This document shows, one piece after another, positions 6,495 to 13,696 of a DNA stretch of 17,319 nucleotides. The translations under genes and the position numbers were made by a program. The DNA comes from JADFUZ01 sp034430415. GTDB lineage: Bacteria > Chloroflexota > Dehalococcoidia > GIF9 > AB-539-J10. The stretch is from the NCBI GenBank assembly GCA_034430415.1, contig DAOUEN010000031.1, positions 1 to 17,319 of the forward strand, read 5' to 3'. The notes under the pieces were generated by a model. That model did not search any database. It was not told where the DNA came from and saw only the letters and a program-made list of their open reading frames with translations. Every line of letters starts with the position of its first letter. The stretch's first letter is position 1.

Positions 6495-7026
6495 GACCGT
6501 GCTCCTGGTCGCTCTCCCCTGGGACGAGGAACCCCTTATGCTTCCGTATGTACGGAATCAGGCCGCCCTCCTGCACGATGGCCAGCATCACCGGCGCCAT
6601 CGGGCTGCAATCCAGCTTGGCACCGGAGGTCAGGTCGCTGACCACGCCCCGGGCCAGGTCTATCTCCAGCTCGTCACCATCGCTTATCTCACCGGTATCG
6701 CAGAGCAACACGGGCAGCCCCTGGTTGATGGCGTTGCGGTAGAAAATGCGGGCCACTGATTCGGCCACAACGGCCTTCACTCCGGCCATCTTAATGACCA
6801 GCGGGGCATGCTCCCGGCTGGAGCCCAGGCCGAAGTTCCTGCCGGCCACCAGGATGCCGGCCTGCTTAACCCTGGAGGTGAACCCGGGCAGGGCATCCTC
6901 GAAGACGTGTTCGGCAAGCTGGGGCAGGTTGCTCCTCAGGTGAGCGAAGCGGCCGGGGATAATATCGTCCGTGGAGATGCTGTCGCCCAGCCTGACGGCC
7001 CGGTCTCGGAGTATTATGTCAGACAA
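6484..7026 (-). CDS. Aconitase/homoaconitase-family small subunit (LeuD-like)
   Basis: A 180-residue swivel-domain subunit of the LeuCD-type hydro-lyases, which must pair with the large subunit encoded just upstream. Conserved blocks are DSISTDDIIPGR (15-26), the substrate loop AHLRS (28-32) and GRNFGLGSSREHAP (62-75), the last being the family hallmark. In archaeal homoaconitase the substrate loop reads YLRT and in isopropylmalate isomerase YLV(Y/M); here the Arg (Arg31) is present with Ser next to it, favouring a tricarboxylate substrate over isopropylmalate. With isocitrate dehydrogenase directly downstream, citrate-isocitrate isomerisation is the most likely role. The start is TTG 7026-7024, directly after the large-subunit TAG stop, with GGGAGG eight bases before it. 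A 3-isopropylmalate or methylmalate dehydratase role is the alternative. Confidence 0.85.
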   Translation of the reverse strand: MSDIILRDRAVRLGDSISTDDIIPGRFAHLRSNLPQLAEHVFEDALPGFTSRVKQAGILVAGRNFGLGSSREHAPLVIKMAGVKAVVAESVARIFYRNAINQGLPVLLCDTGEISDGDELEIDLARGVVSDLTSGAKLDCSPMAPVMLAIVQEGGLIPYIRKHKGFLVPGESDQEHGHGV

Positions 7027-8280
7027 CTACACAACCTCCCTGGGATCGGTGATCTCGCCTGTCAGTGCCGAGGCAGCAGCCGTGGCCGGACTGGCCAGGT
7101 ATATCACAGCCTCGGGGTTACCCATCCGGCCCCTGAAGTTGCGGTTGGCGGTGGAAAGGCAGGCCTCCCCGTCTCCCAGGACTCCCTGATGCAGACCGAG
7201 ACAGGCCCCGCAGCCCGGCGGCAGAATGACGGCCCCGGCGTCAACCAGCCTTTGAACATAGCCGGCTTCCAGGGCCTGCGAAAGCACCTGGCGCGAAGCC
7301 GGCGCCACCAACAGCCTGATACCGGGATGTCTCTTCTTCCCTGCAAGGATATCAGCGGCCACAGCCAGGTCCTCGAGGCGGCCGTTGGTGCAGGTGCCGA
7401 TGAATACCTGCTGCAGCTTGACCCCGGCCGTCCGGCCGACGGCAACAGCATTGTCCACGACGTGAGGAAGGGAGACCATGGGCTCAAGCTCACCCAGGTT
7501 CACAGATATAACCCGTTCGTACTCGGCGTCGCCATCAGCATGCAGCGGCCGATAGCTATCGCCGCGGCCCTGGCTTACCAGAAACTCCCGGGTGACCTCG
7601 TCCGCAGGGAAGAGACCGGCCTTGGCCCCGGCCTCCACGGCCATATTGGCCACGGTGAGACGCTGAGGCACGGTCATCCGGGACAGCGCCTCGCCGCCGA
7701 ACTCCAGCGCCTTATAGGTAGCGCCGTCTGCTCCAATCCAGCCTATGAGATACAGGGCCAGGTCCTTGGCACAGACTCTCCGGGGAAAGTTTCCCTTGAG
7801 ATCGATGAGGATAGTCACAGGCACCCGGAACCAGGTCCTGCCCATGGCAAAGGCCACCGCCACATCGCTGGAGCCCATGCCGGTGGCGAAGGCCCCCAGG
7901 CCGCCGGCGGTGACGCTGTGCGAATCGGAGCCGACAACCACATCTCCCGGCCTGGCGAAGCGCTCCGCCACCAACTGGTGGCACACTCCGTCACCCACCT
8001 CGGTGATATGGCATCCGGTCTCGCCGGCAAAGCCGCGCAGCAGGATATGGTCATTGGAAAGCTGCCGGGCAGGGCTGGGAGCGGCATGGTCGAGAAAGAC
8101 AGCCAAACCGTCGGGGCGGGCGACCCCGGAGAAGCCCAGCTCTCTGAACTGCCTGACGGCCAGGGGGCCGGTGGTGTCTTGAACGAAGGCCAGGTCTACT
8201 CCGGCAACCACGGTATCCCCGGCCCTGGCATCGGTCTGTGACCGGTCCGCCAGGATCCTCTCCGCCAGCGTCTTACCCAT
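7027..8280 (-). CDS. Aconitase/homoaconitase-family large subunit (LeuC-like)
   Basis: A 417-residue catalytic subunit of a LeuCD-type dehydratase. It carries the three cysteine ligands of a [4Fe-4S] cluster: Cys297 in IGTCTNGR, and Cys357 and Cys360 in PPGCGACLG. Other family blocks are VVVGSDSHSVTAGGLGAFATGMGS (split here as residues 114-125 and 126-137) and a C-terminal STANRNFRGRMGN. The length agrees with the short bacterial/archaeal homoaconitase-like subgroup. Family annotation alone would give 3-isopropylmalate dehydratase, but the operon partner is an isocitrate dehydrogenase and the small subunit has an Arg-containing substrate loop, so it probably serves as the aconitase. Start ATG 8280 lies inside the last codons of the carboxyltransferase gene (ATGGGTAA, 8-base overlap); there is only a weak AGG upstream, so translation is probably coupled. 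Confidence 0.85.
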   Translation of the reverse strand: MGKTLAERILADRSQTDARAGDTVVAGVDLAFVQDTTGPLAVRQFRELGFSGVARPDGLAVFLDHAAPSPARQLSNDHILLRGFAGETGCHITEVGDGVCHQLVAERFARPGDVVVGSDSHSVTAGGLGAFATGMGSSDVAVAFAMGRTWFRVPVTILIDLKGNFPRRVCAKDLALYLIGWIGADGATYKALEFGGEALSRMTVPQRLTVANMAVEAGAKAGLFPADEVTREFLVSQGRGDSYRPLHADGDAEYERVISVNLGELEPMVSLPHVVDNAVAVGRTAGVKLQQVFIGTCTNGRLEDLAVAADILAGKKRHPGIRLLVAPASRQVLSQALEAGYVQRLVDAGAVILPPGCGACLGLHQGVLGDGEACLSTANRNFRGRMGNPEAVIYLASPATAAASALTGEITDPREVV

Positions 8281-10045
8281 CTGCCTGAACGATTGTTGCC
8301 AGCACGCTGTCGGCACCCACCTTCTCACCGGGCTCGAAGCCTATGCTGTTGATCCTGCCCCCTCCGGGAGCAGGCAGAACAACCTCCATCTTCATTGCCT
8401 CCAGGACTACCACGCCATCGCCTTCTTTGACCTCGTCCCCTTCGGCGACCAGATAGCGTACTATGGTTCCTCCCATCGGCGCCAGCAACGGAATTCCCCG
8501 GGCAGGGTCCTTTTCCTCCACCGCTGCCAGCCCGGCCGCAGCAGGCGGATCGACATCGGCCTCCACCTTCTCCTCAACCAGCTCCCCTGCCCTGATCCTG
8601 GCCATCAACCTATCCTCCCGCTCGATATCTTCCAGGGTTTTTCCTCTTGTCTCCGGCGGCGGTTCCTCCAGTCCATATTTCCACCGGAGGAATCTCATCC
8701 CGGTGCTGGGATAGAGTGCATAGGTCAGCACATCGCCAATATCCCTGGCGATGTCCCCGGTCGCCTTCCTGGCCCTGTCCATCTCCGGCTCCAGGATGTC
8801 GGCGGGGCGGCAGGTAATCGGCTCCTGACCCCGCTCATAGCCACGGAGAATAATCTGCTGCACCGCAGGATCGACAGGGGCAGGCGGCCTGCCATAGAGG
8901 CCATAGGCATAGTCCTTGACCTGCTCGGAGACGACCTTGTATCTCCCGAAGAGCACATTGTTGATCGCCTGTGTGCCCACAATCTGGCTGGTGGGCGTGA
9001 CCAGGGGCGGGTAGCCCAACTCCTTCCTGGTACGTGGCAACTCGGCATAGACCTCATCGAGCCTATCGAGGGCCCCGGCTTCCCTTAGCTGGGCCACCAT
9101 ATTGCTGAACATCCCTCCGGGGATTTGATGCCACAGCACGCCGGTGTCAATCACCGCCATTCCCGTCCGGGCCAGGAAATCACGGTACCTGGGGGCTATG
9201 GACTCGAAATACTCATCCAGCTTGAGAAGCTGCTTCAGGTCGAGCCCGGTATCCCGGGGAGTGCCCTGCATGGCCACCACCACGGGCTCCACCGCCGCAT
9301 GAGAGGTGCGCAGGGCGAAGGGAGCCAGGCAGGTATCGACGATATCCACTCCAGCTTCGATGGCTTTCATCAGGCTCATACAGGCCATGCCGCTGGTGGC
9401 GTGGCTGTGAAGGTCAACAGGTATTCTAAGGGCCCGCTTGAGAGCGCCAACCAGGTCATAGGCGTCGCCGGGAGCAATAAGCCCGGCCATATCCTTGATA
9501 CACAGGCTGTCCGCCCCCATATCCTGAATGGCGCGCGCCTTGTTGACGTAGTAGTCGATGTTATACACCGGCCCGCCCAGCCTCGGCTCGGTGAGGGAGT
9601 AGGACAGCGTCCCCTGAATGTGCTTGCCGCAGTCCTTGATAGCCTTGAACGCAGTCTCGAAGTTGCGCTCATCGTTGACAGCATCGAAAACACGAAACAC
9701 GTCGATGCCGCAGTCGGCGGCATGATGCACGAATGCGCTCACCACGTCGTCGGCATAGTGACGGTAGCCCACGAGATTTTGCCCCCGGAGCAGCATCTGA
9801 AGGGGTGTATGCGGCAGCAGCTTCTTCAGGGTGCGCACCCTCTCCCAGGGATCTTCATTGAGAAAGCGGGTCATTACGTCGAAGGTGGCCCCTCCCCAGA
9901 CCTCCATAGACCAGAAGCCAGCGGCGTCCATCTCCGGTGCGATGGCTTCCAGGTCCTCCGTCCTCACCCGGGTTGCCAGCAGGGACTGATGCCCATCACG
10001 AAAGGTAAGGTCGGTGATCTTCACCGGATTCCGATCATTCGTCAA
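8273..10045 (-). CDS. Carboxyltransferase with biotinyl domain (5S/OadA/PycB-like)
   Basis: A 590-residue protein that transfers a carboxyl group between biotin and pyruvate/oxaloacetate. The N-terminal HMGL-like barrel begins TFRDGHQS (14-21) with metal ligand Asp17; the other ligands are His213 and His215 (HSHATSG) and Lys184 (KDMAG), which is the carbamylated lysine in transcarboxylase 5S. A conserved carboxylase domain follows (to about 460), then a charged linker and a C-terminal biotinyl domain with the biotin site EAMKM, Lys552. Homologues include pyruvate carboxylase subunit B, the oxaloacetate decarboxylase alpha chain and transcarboxylase 5S. I chose TTG 10045 because AGGAGG sits nine bases before it; an earlier TTG at 10066 would place that Shine-Dalgarno inside the coding region. 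No decarboxylase membrane subunits are nearby, so oxaloacetate synthesis is favoured. Confidence 0.9.
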   Translation of the reverse strand: MTNDRNPVKITDLTFRDGHQSLLATRVRTEDLEAIAPEMDAAGFWSMEVWGGATFDVMTRFLNEDPWERVRTLKKLLPHTPLQMLLRGQNLVGYRHYADDVVSAFVHHAADCGIDVFRVFDAVNDERNFETAFKAIKDCGKHIQGTLSYSLTEPRLGGPVYNIDYYVNKARAIQDMGADSLCIKDMAGLIAPGDAYDLVGALKRALRIPVDLHSHATSGMACMSLMKAIEAGVDIVDTCLAPFALRTSHAAVEPVVVAMQGTPRDTGLDLKQLLKLDEYFESIAPRYRDFLARTGMAVIDTGVLWHQIPGGMFSNMVAQLREAGALDRLDEVYAELPRTRKELGYPPLVTPTSQIVGTQAINNVLFGRYKVVSEQVKDYAYGLYGRPPAPVDPAVQQIILRGYERGQEPITCRPADILEPEMDRARKATGDIARDIGDVLTYALYPSTGMRFLRWKYGLEEPPPETRGKTLEDIEREDRLMARIRAGELVEEKVEADVDPPAAAGLAAVEEKDPARGIPLLAPMGGTIVRYLVAEGDEVKEGDGVVVLEAMKMEVVLPAPGGGRINSIGFEPGEKVGADSVLATIVQADG

Positions 10046-10118
10046 AGTACAGTGCCTCCTATCCAATAGATTATTCGGCCGTTCGGCTTCCGTTCGCGGC
10101 TGGTGGCGCTCAAGACGT

Positions 10119-11669
10119 TCAAAGGGGGATATTGCCGTGCTTCTTGGGCGGATTGGACAAGTCCTTGTCCTTCAGCATCCGCAGCGCCCTGATCAGCTTG
10201 GAGCGTGTCTCCCTGGGGTCGATGACATCATCGATGTAGCCTCTGGAAGCTGCCACGTAGGGGTTGGCGAACTTGTCCCGGTACTCCTGAATCAGCTTCT
10301 GCCGCCTGTCCGCCGGGTCTGGAGACTCCTTGATCTCATTGCGGTAGACGATGTTAACGGCTCCCTCGGGGCCCATTACAGCTATCTCCGCGGTTGGCCA
10401 GGCGTAGCAGACGTCTCCACGCAAACCCTTGCTGCTCATAGCCACGTAGGCCCCCCCGTACGCCTTGCGGGTCACCACGCTTATCTTGGGCACGGTGGCT
10501 TCGGAGTAGGCGAAGAGAATCTTGGCGCCGTGCCTGATGATACCTCTGAACTCCTGGTCGGTCCCGGGCATGTAGCCGGGGACGTCGACGAAGGTAACCA
10601 GAGGGATATTGTAGCAATCACAAACACGAACGAACCTGGCTGCTTTGTCGGAAGCATCGATATCCAGTACCCCGGCCATGTGCATGGGCTGTTGAGCCAG
10701 GATGCCCACGCTCTGCCCACCCAGACGGGCAAAACCCACGATGAAGTTGCGGGCAAACCTCTGGTGCACCTCCATGAAATCGCCGCCGTCAACCACCCTG
10801 GCTATAATCCGTTTCATATCATACGGTTGAGCCGGGCTGGACGGCACGATATGAAGCAGCTCCTCATCCGCGCGGTTGGGGTCGTCCCCGGCATCAACGG
10901 CAGGCGTCTTTTCCTTGTAGCTCTGAGGCAGAAAGCTCAGCAGCCGGCGCACCTGCTGAAAACACTCGTCTTCAGTGTCATAGGTGAAGTGACAGTTGCC
11001 GCTCCTGGTGGCATTCACCATGGCGCCGCCCAGATCCTCCAGGCTCACCTCCTCTCCGGTCACCGTCTTCACCACCTCCGGCCCGGTGATATAGCTCTGC
11101 CCCAGGCCTTTAACCATGAAGACAAAGTCAGTGATGGCCGGAGAGTAGACAGCGCCTCCGGCGGTGGGACCGACTATCACGGAGATCTGGGGGACGGTGC
11201 CCGAGTATATGGTGTTGCGGGTGAATATCTGCCCGTACCCGTCCAGGCTATCCGCGCCTTCCTGGATACGAGCCCCACCGGAATCCAGCACGGCAACAAA
11301 AGGCGCTCCGCCCTTGGCGGCCAGGTCCATCACGTTGCAGATCTTCTTCGAAGCCACCTCTGATAGGGAGCCACCCAGAACGGTGAAATCCTGGGAAAAG
11401 GCAAACACGAGCCTGCCGTTCACCTCACCGTAGCCGGTGACGACCGAGTCGCCAAGGAAGTGCTGAGCCGCCATGCCGAAGTCGGTGCAGCGGTGAGTGA
11501 CAAAGGGATTGACCTCCTGAAAGGTCCCCGCATCGAACAGCAGCGCGATTCTCTCCCTGGCGGTTAGCTTTCCCCGACCGTGCTGCGCCTCAATACGCTT
11601 GGCACCGCCTCCCTGTCTGGCCTCCTCCCTGAGCTTTTCCAGTTGAGTCAACTTTTCCTCGATATCCAT
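10119..11669 (-). CDS. Acyl-CoA carboxyltransferase subunit (PccB/12S-like)
   Basis: A 516-residue carboxyltransferase of the crotonase-like PccB/AccD5/transcarboxylase-12S family. It moves CO2 between biotin and a short acyl-CoA such as propionyl-CoA/methylmalonyl-CoA. Both halves show oxyanion-hole motifs: GGARIQEG and VGPTAGGAVYSPA in the N-terminal half, and RKAYGGAYVAMSSKG in the C-terminal half; the acyl-CoA site is marked by VPGYMPGTDQE. The C-terminus KKHGNIPL is typical. No biotin domain is present, so it needs the biotinyl domain of the next gene or another carrier. ATG 11669 with AAGGGGGA upstream is preferred over a start at 11729, which would lie within the promoter. It is the first gene of the operon; the gap to the next gene is 73 bases. 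Confidence 0.9.
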   Translation of the reverse strand: MDIEEKLTQLEKLREEARQGGGAKRIEAQHGRGKLTARERIALLFDAGTFQEVNPFVTHRCTDFGMAAQHFLGDSVVTGYGEVNGRLVFAFSQDFTVLGGSLSEVASKKICNVMDLAAKGGAPFVAVLDSGGARIQEGADSLDGYGQIFTRNTIYSGTVPQISVIVGPTAGGAVYSPAITDFVFMVKGLGQSYITGPEVVKTVTGEEVSLEDLGGAMVNATRSGNCHFTYDTEDECFQQVRRLLSFLPQSYKEKTPAVDAGDDPNRADEELLHIVPSSPAQPYDMKRIIARVVDGGDFMEVHQRFARNFIVGFARLGGQSVGILAQQPMHMAGVLDIDASDKAARFVRVCDCYNIPLVTFVDVPGYMPGTDQEFRGIIRHGAKILFAYSEATVPKISVVTRKAYGGAYVAMSSKGLRGDVCYAWPTAEIAVMGPEGAVNIVYRNEIKESPDPADRRQKLIQEYRDKFANPYVAASRGYIDDVIDPRETRSKLIRALRMLKDKDLSNPPKKHGNIPL

Positions 11670-11700
11670 CTGTCCCCCTTCGGTGCCGGAATTGCATGCT

Positions 11701-11729
11701 ATTTTATTAGCTTCCTCTGCTATAATCAA
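11701..11729 (-). promoter_or_regulatory. Sigma70-type promoter of the carboxylase-aconitase-IDH operon
   Basis: Read on the minus strand, TTGATT (-35, 11729-11724) and TAAAAT (-10, 11706-11701) are spaced by exactly 17 bases. Transcription would start near 11694, about 25 bases ahead of the ATG at 11669, with the Shine-Dalgarno in between. The -35 box overlaps the -10 box of the opposing folP promoter. Confidence 0.65.
11718..11726 (+). promoter_or_regulatory. Extended -10 promoter of folP
   Basis: TGCTATAAT (consensus extended -10). Transcription would begin at about 11733-11734, exactly at the GTG start codon of folP (11734), implying a leaderless mRNA. No -35 at 17 bases; a TTGCAT lies too far upstream (23-base spacer). 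Confidence 0.6.
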
Positions 11730-11733
11730 CGCC

Positions 11734-12603
11734 GTGACTGATACCGAAGCTGGCAGGGCAAGGGAGGCCGGTCATACCCGATGCGGCAGGACGCTGTTCC
11801 ACTGGGGCCAGCGGACCTACATCATGGGAATCGTCAATGTCTCTCCGGACTCCTTCTCCGGTGACGGACTGGACGATATCGAGACCGCTGTAGCCAGGGC
11901 AAAGAGTATGGCGGCGGAGGGAGCGGATATCATCGATGTCGGCGGCGAATCCACGCGCCCCGGCTCAGCCGAGATCTCGGTAGAGGAGGAGCTGCGGCGG
12001 GTAATCCCCGTCCTGGAAAGGCTGAAAGGGGACCTGCCGCTGCCGCTGAGTGTTGACACCTACAGGCTGGAGGTAGCGCGCCGGGCCCTGGATGCCGGCG
12101 CCGACATGATAAACGACATCTGGGGGCTGAAGAAGGAACCGGGACTGGCCCAATTAGCAGCGCAGAGGAAGGTACCCATCCTGTTGATGAGCAACCAGCG
12201 AGATCTGTCACCACAGCACGACGTCGTCTTCCCCGACATTGTGGCCACAGTTATCTCCGACCTGCGAAGAGCCGTAGGGCAAGCTGAGGCATCAGGCGTG
12301 CCCCGGGAGGATATCATTGTTGATCCCGGCATTGGATTCGGCAAAACTCCAGGCCAGAACCTGGAACTCATACGAAGGCTGGATGAGCTGCGAGTGCTGG
12401 GCAGGCCCATCCTCATAGGAAGCTCACGTAAATCGATGGCCGGCTACGTGCTTGATCTGCCTGTCGACCAGAGACTGGAGGCAACGGCAGCCACCGTCGC
12501 CATTGCCATCGCCAAGGGCGTTGACCTCGTCCGGGTGCACGACATCAGGGAAATGATGCGCGTCTGCAAGATGAGCGACGCCGTCATCAGGGGCTGGCCG
12601 TAA
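11734..12603 (+). CDS. folP: Dihydropteroate synthase
   Basis: A 289-residue TIM-barrel enzyme that joins p-aminobenzoate to 6-hydroxymethyl-dihydropterin pyrophosphate in folate synthesis. Recognisable blocks are YIMGIVNVSPDSFSGDG (loop 1, with the metal-binding Asn), DVGGESTRPGS (loop 2), SVDTYR, NDIWGL, DPGIGFGKTPGQNLEL, IGSSRKS and a final VRVHD. The segment after strand 5 reads LLMSNQRD instead of the usual MHM(K/R)G, a mild deviation. The frame is open from 11683, but the predicted promoter (TATAAT 11721-11726) fixes the usable start: GTG 11734 lies at the predicted +1 and has no Shine-Dalgarno, so translation would be leaderless. The gene is divergent from the carboxylase operon and followed by folK after a single base. 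Drug-target enzyme of sulfonamides; no resistance-type insertion is seen. Confidence 0.92.
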   Translation: MTDTEAGRAREAGHTRCGRTLFHWGQRTYIMGIVNVSPDSFSGDGLDDIETAVARAKSMAAEGADIIDVGGESTRPGSAEISVEEELRRVIPVLERLKGDLPLPLSVDTYRLEVARRALDAGADMINDIWGLKKEPGLAQLAAQRKVPILLMSNQRDLSPQHDVVFPDIVATVISDLRRAVGQAEASGVPREDIIVDPGIGFGKTPGQNLELIRRLDELRVLGRPILIGSSRKSMAGYVLDLPVDQRLEATAATVAIAIAKGVDLVRVHDIREMMRVCKMSDAVIRGWP

Positions 12604-12604
12604 C

Positions 12605-13123
12605 TTGCCTACCGCGTATCTTTGTCTCGGCTCAAACCTGGGGGACAGGGAGAGAAACCTGGCCCGGGCCCTGGAGCTGCTTTCGGAAAAGGTGCTGATA
12701 GGAAAGGTCTCGTCGGTCTATGAGACCGAGCCGGTGGGCTATGAACAGCAGCCGCTCTTCCTGAATATGGTATGCCGGATCAGCACCGGGTTGAGCGCCC
12801 GGCAGCTCATGCGCCTGATCGTAGCCGTTGAGACAAACATGGGCAGAGTGCGCAGCTTTCGCAACGCACCCCGCAGCATCGACATAGACATCCTGTTCTA
12901 TGATGACGCGGTGGTGAAGACGCGGCATTTGACCGTTCCTCACCCCCGTCTGGCAGAGAGGGCCTTTGTCCTCACACCCCTGGACGAGATTGCCCCGGAC
13001 CTGGTCCATCCCGAGATGAATAAGAGCGTTGCCGAGCTCAGTGCCGCGCTGGGGAAACCCCGGGGGGTAGTGAAACGGCAGGGAGGCTTAGATGTATCAG
13101 CTATTCGTGGAAGAACACTTTGA
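12605..13123 (+). CDS. folK: 2-amino-4-hydroxy-6-hydroxymethyldihydropteridine pyrophosphokinase (HPPK)
   Basis: A 172-residue HPPK, which transfers pyrophosphate from ATP to 6-hydroxymethyl-dihydropterin, one step before FolP. Motifs: YLCLGSNLGDRERNL at the N-terminus, SSVYETEPVGYEQQPLFLNM (substrate pocket, residues 36-55), METNMGR-like VETNMGRVR, and APRSIDIDILFYDD with the two magnesium-binding aspartates, followed by TVPHPRLAERAFVLTPL. The start is TTG 12605, one base after the folP stop; the upstream CAGGGGC is a weak Shine-Dalgarno, so coupling to folP is likely. The C-terminal 15 or so residues exceed the usual length and coincide with the 32-base overlap with queD. Confidence 0.92.
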   Translation: MPTAYLCLGSNLGDRERNLARALELLSEKVLIGKVSSVYETEPVGYEQQPLFLNMVCRISTGLSARQLMRLIVAVETNMGRVRSFRNAPRSIDIDILFYDDAVVKTRHLTVPHPRLAERAFVLTPLDEIAPDLVHPEMNKSVAELSAALGKPRGVVKRQGGLDVSAIRGRTL

Positions 13124-13460
13124 TGCGGCGCACTACATCAGGAACTACCGCGGCAAATGCGAGAACCTGCACGGCCACCGCTTTAAGGTGATAGCCCGCC
13201 TGGAGGCAACGAAGCTCAACGAAGCCGGCCTGGCCTACGACTTCGCCGAACTGAAGCGCCACCTGAGGGAACTGCTGGCCCGGTTCGATCACGCCTGTCT
13301 CAACGATGTGTCGCCGTTCGACCGGGACGAGCCCACATGCGAAAACATTGCCGCCAACGTGTACGATAGTCTGCAAGCTCGCCTGCTGGGCCAGCCCGTA
13401 AGACTGGCCTCCGTGGAGGTCTGGGAAACGCCTACCAGCGGGGCGACCTACTCGCCCTGA
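13092..13460 (+). CDS. QueD/PTPS-family protein, possibly PTPS-III replacing FolB
   Basis: A 122-residue 6-pyruvoyl-tetrahydropterin synthase/6-carboxy-tetrahydropterin synthase homologue. Zinc ligands are His14 (DAAHY), His27 and His29 (LHGH); the catalytic cysteine is Cys23 and is followed directly by Glu24 in CENLHGH; Asp66-His67 complete the relay. QueD enzymes with Cys alone make the queuosine precursor. PTPS-III enzymes, in which Glu replaces or accompanies the Cys, can form 6-hydroxymethyl-dihydropterin and bypass FolB, and this was reported for folB-lacking Chloroflexi among others. Here the gene is the third of a folP-folK operon with no folB, so a folate role is likely, alone or besides queuosine. 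Start ATG 13092 has AGGGAGG five bases before it. Its 3' end overlaps the convergent Trm112 gene by 13 bases. Confidence 0.85.
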   Translation: MYQLFVEEHFDAAHYIRNYRGKCENLHGHRFKVIARLEATKLNEAGLAYDFAELKRHLRELLARFDHACLNDVSPFDRDEPTCENIAANVYDSLQARLLGQPVRLASVEVWETPTSGATYSP

Positions 13461-13642
13461 GCCCTGCCCAGGTCAGGCGGCAGCAGATTGGGGATGCTGT
13501 CTTCAATGGGATAGGAATGCCGGCACTTCGAGCAGTACAGAGAGCCGGCCACAACCTCCTCACCCTCCTCCCTGTCCACGCTGAGCTGCAATTCCCCTTT
13601 GCACACCGGGCAGGCCAGTATTCGCATCAGCTCTTTCTTCAT
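13448..13642 (-). CDS. Trm112-like zinc-ribbon protein
   Basis: A 64-residue member of the Trm112/UPF0434 family. A four-cysteine zinc ribbon is complete: Cys11 and Cys14 (ACPVCKGEL) and Cys37 and Cys40 (YCSKCRHSY), followed by the family's terminal PIEDSIPNLLP. Eukaryotic and archaeal Trm112 activate methyltransferases acting on tRNA, rRNA and release factors; the role of the bacterial form is less defined. The start ATG 13642 is preceded very closely by AGGTGG, which is a short spacing, and by an extended -10 at 13665-13657. It is convergent with queD, with a 13-base overlap of the 3' ends. Confidence 0.85.
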   Translation of the reverse strand: MKKELMRILACPVCKGELQLSVDREEGEEVVAGSLYCSKCRHSYPIEDSIPNLLPPDLGRAQGE

Positions 13643-13656
13643 TCCACCTATGTAGC

Positions 13657-13665
13657 ATTATAGCA
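13657..13665 (-). promoter_or_regulatory. Extended -10 promoter of the Trm112-like gene
   Basis: Minus-strand TGCTATAAT (13665-13657). The predicted start near 13650 leaves a leader of only about 8 bases before the ATG at 13642. It forms a divergent pair with the identical element at 13697-13705. Confidence 0.55.
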
Positions 13666-13696
13666 GACCAGGCCGAAACGAAGGCGAGAGCAAAGA

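Noticed and set aside
5574..6641. 355-codon plus-strand frame
   Set aside because: Antisense shadow of isocitrate dehydrogenase and the leuD-like gene; no plausible start or domain.
6808..8241. 477-codon open frame on the plus strand
   Set aside because: It is antisense to the aconitase-family genes, which show clear catalytic motifs; open antisense frames are expected in GC-rich coding DNA. Its translation has no family features.
9125..10069. 314-codon plus-strand frame
   Set aside because: Antisense shadow of the 5S/OadA-like gene; the real gene has complete active-site motifs.
10801..10812. TATAAT-like string GGCTATAATCC on the plus strand
   Set aside because: It lies inside the carboxyltransferase coding region with no gene start downstream on that strand.
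10014..11363. 449-codon open frame on the plus strand
   Set aside because: Antisense to the carboxyltransferase gene, low-complexity His/Gly/Leu-rich translation, no motif.
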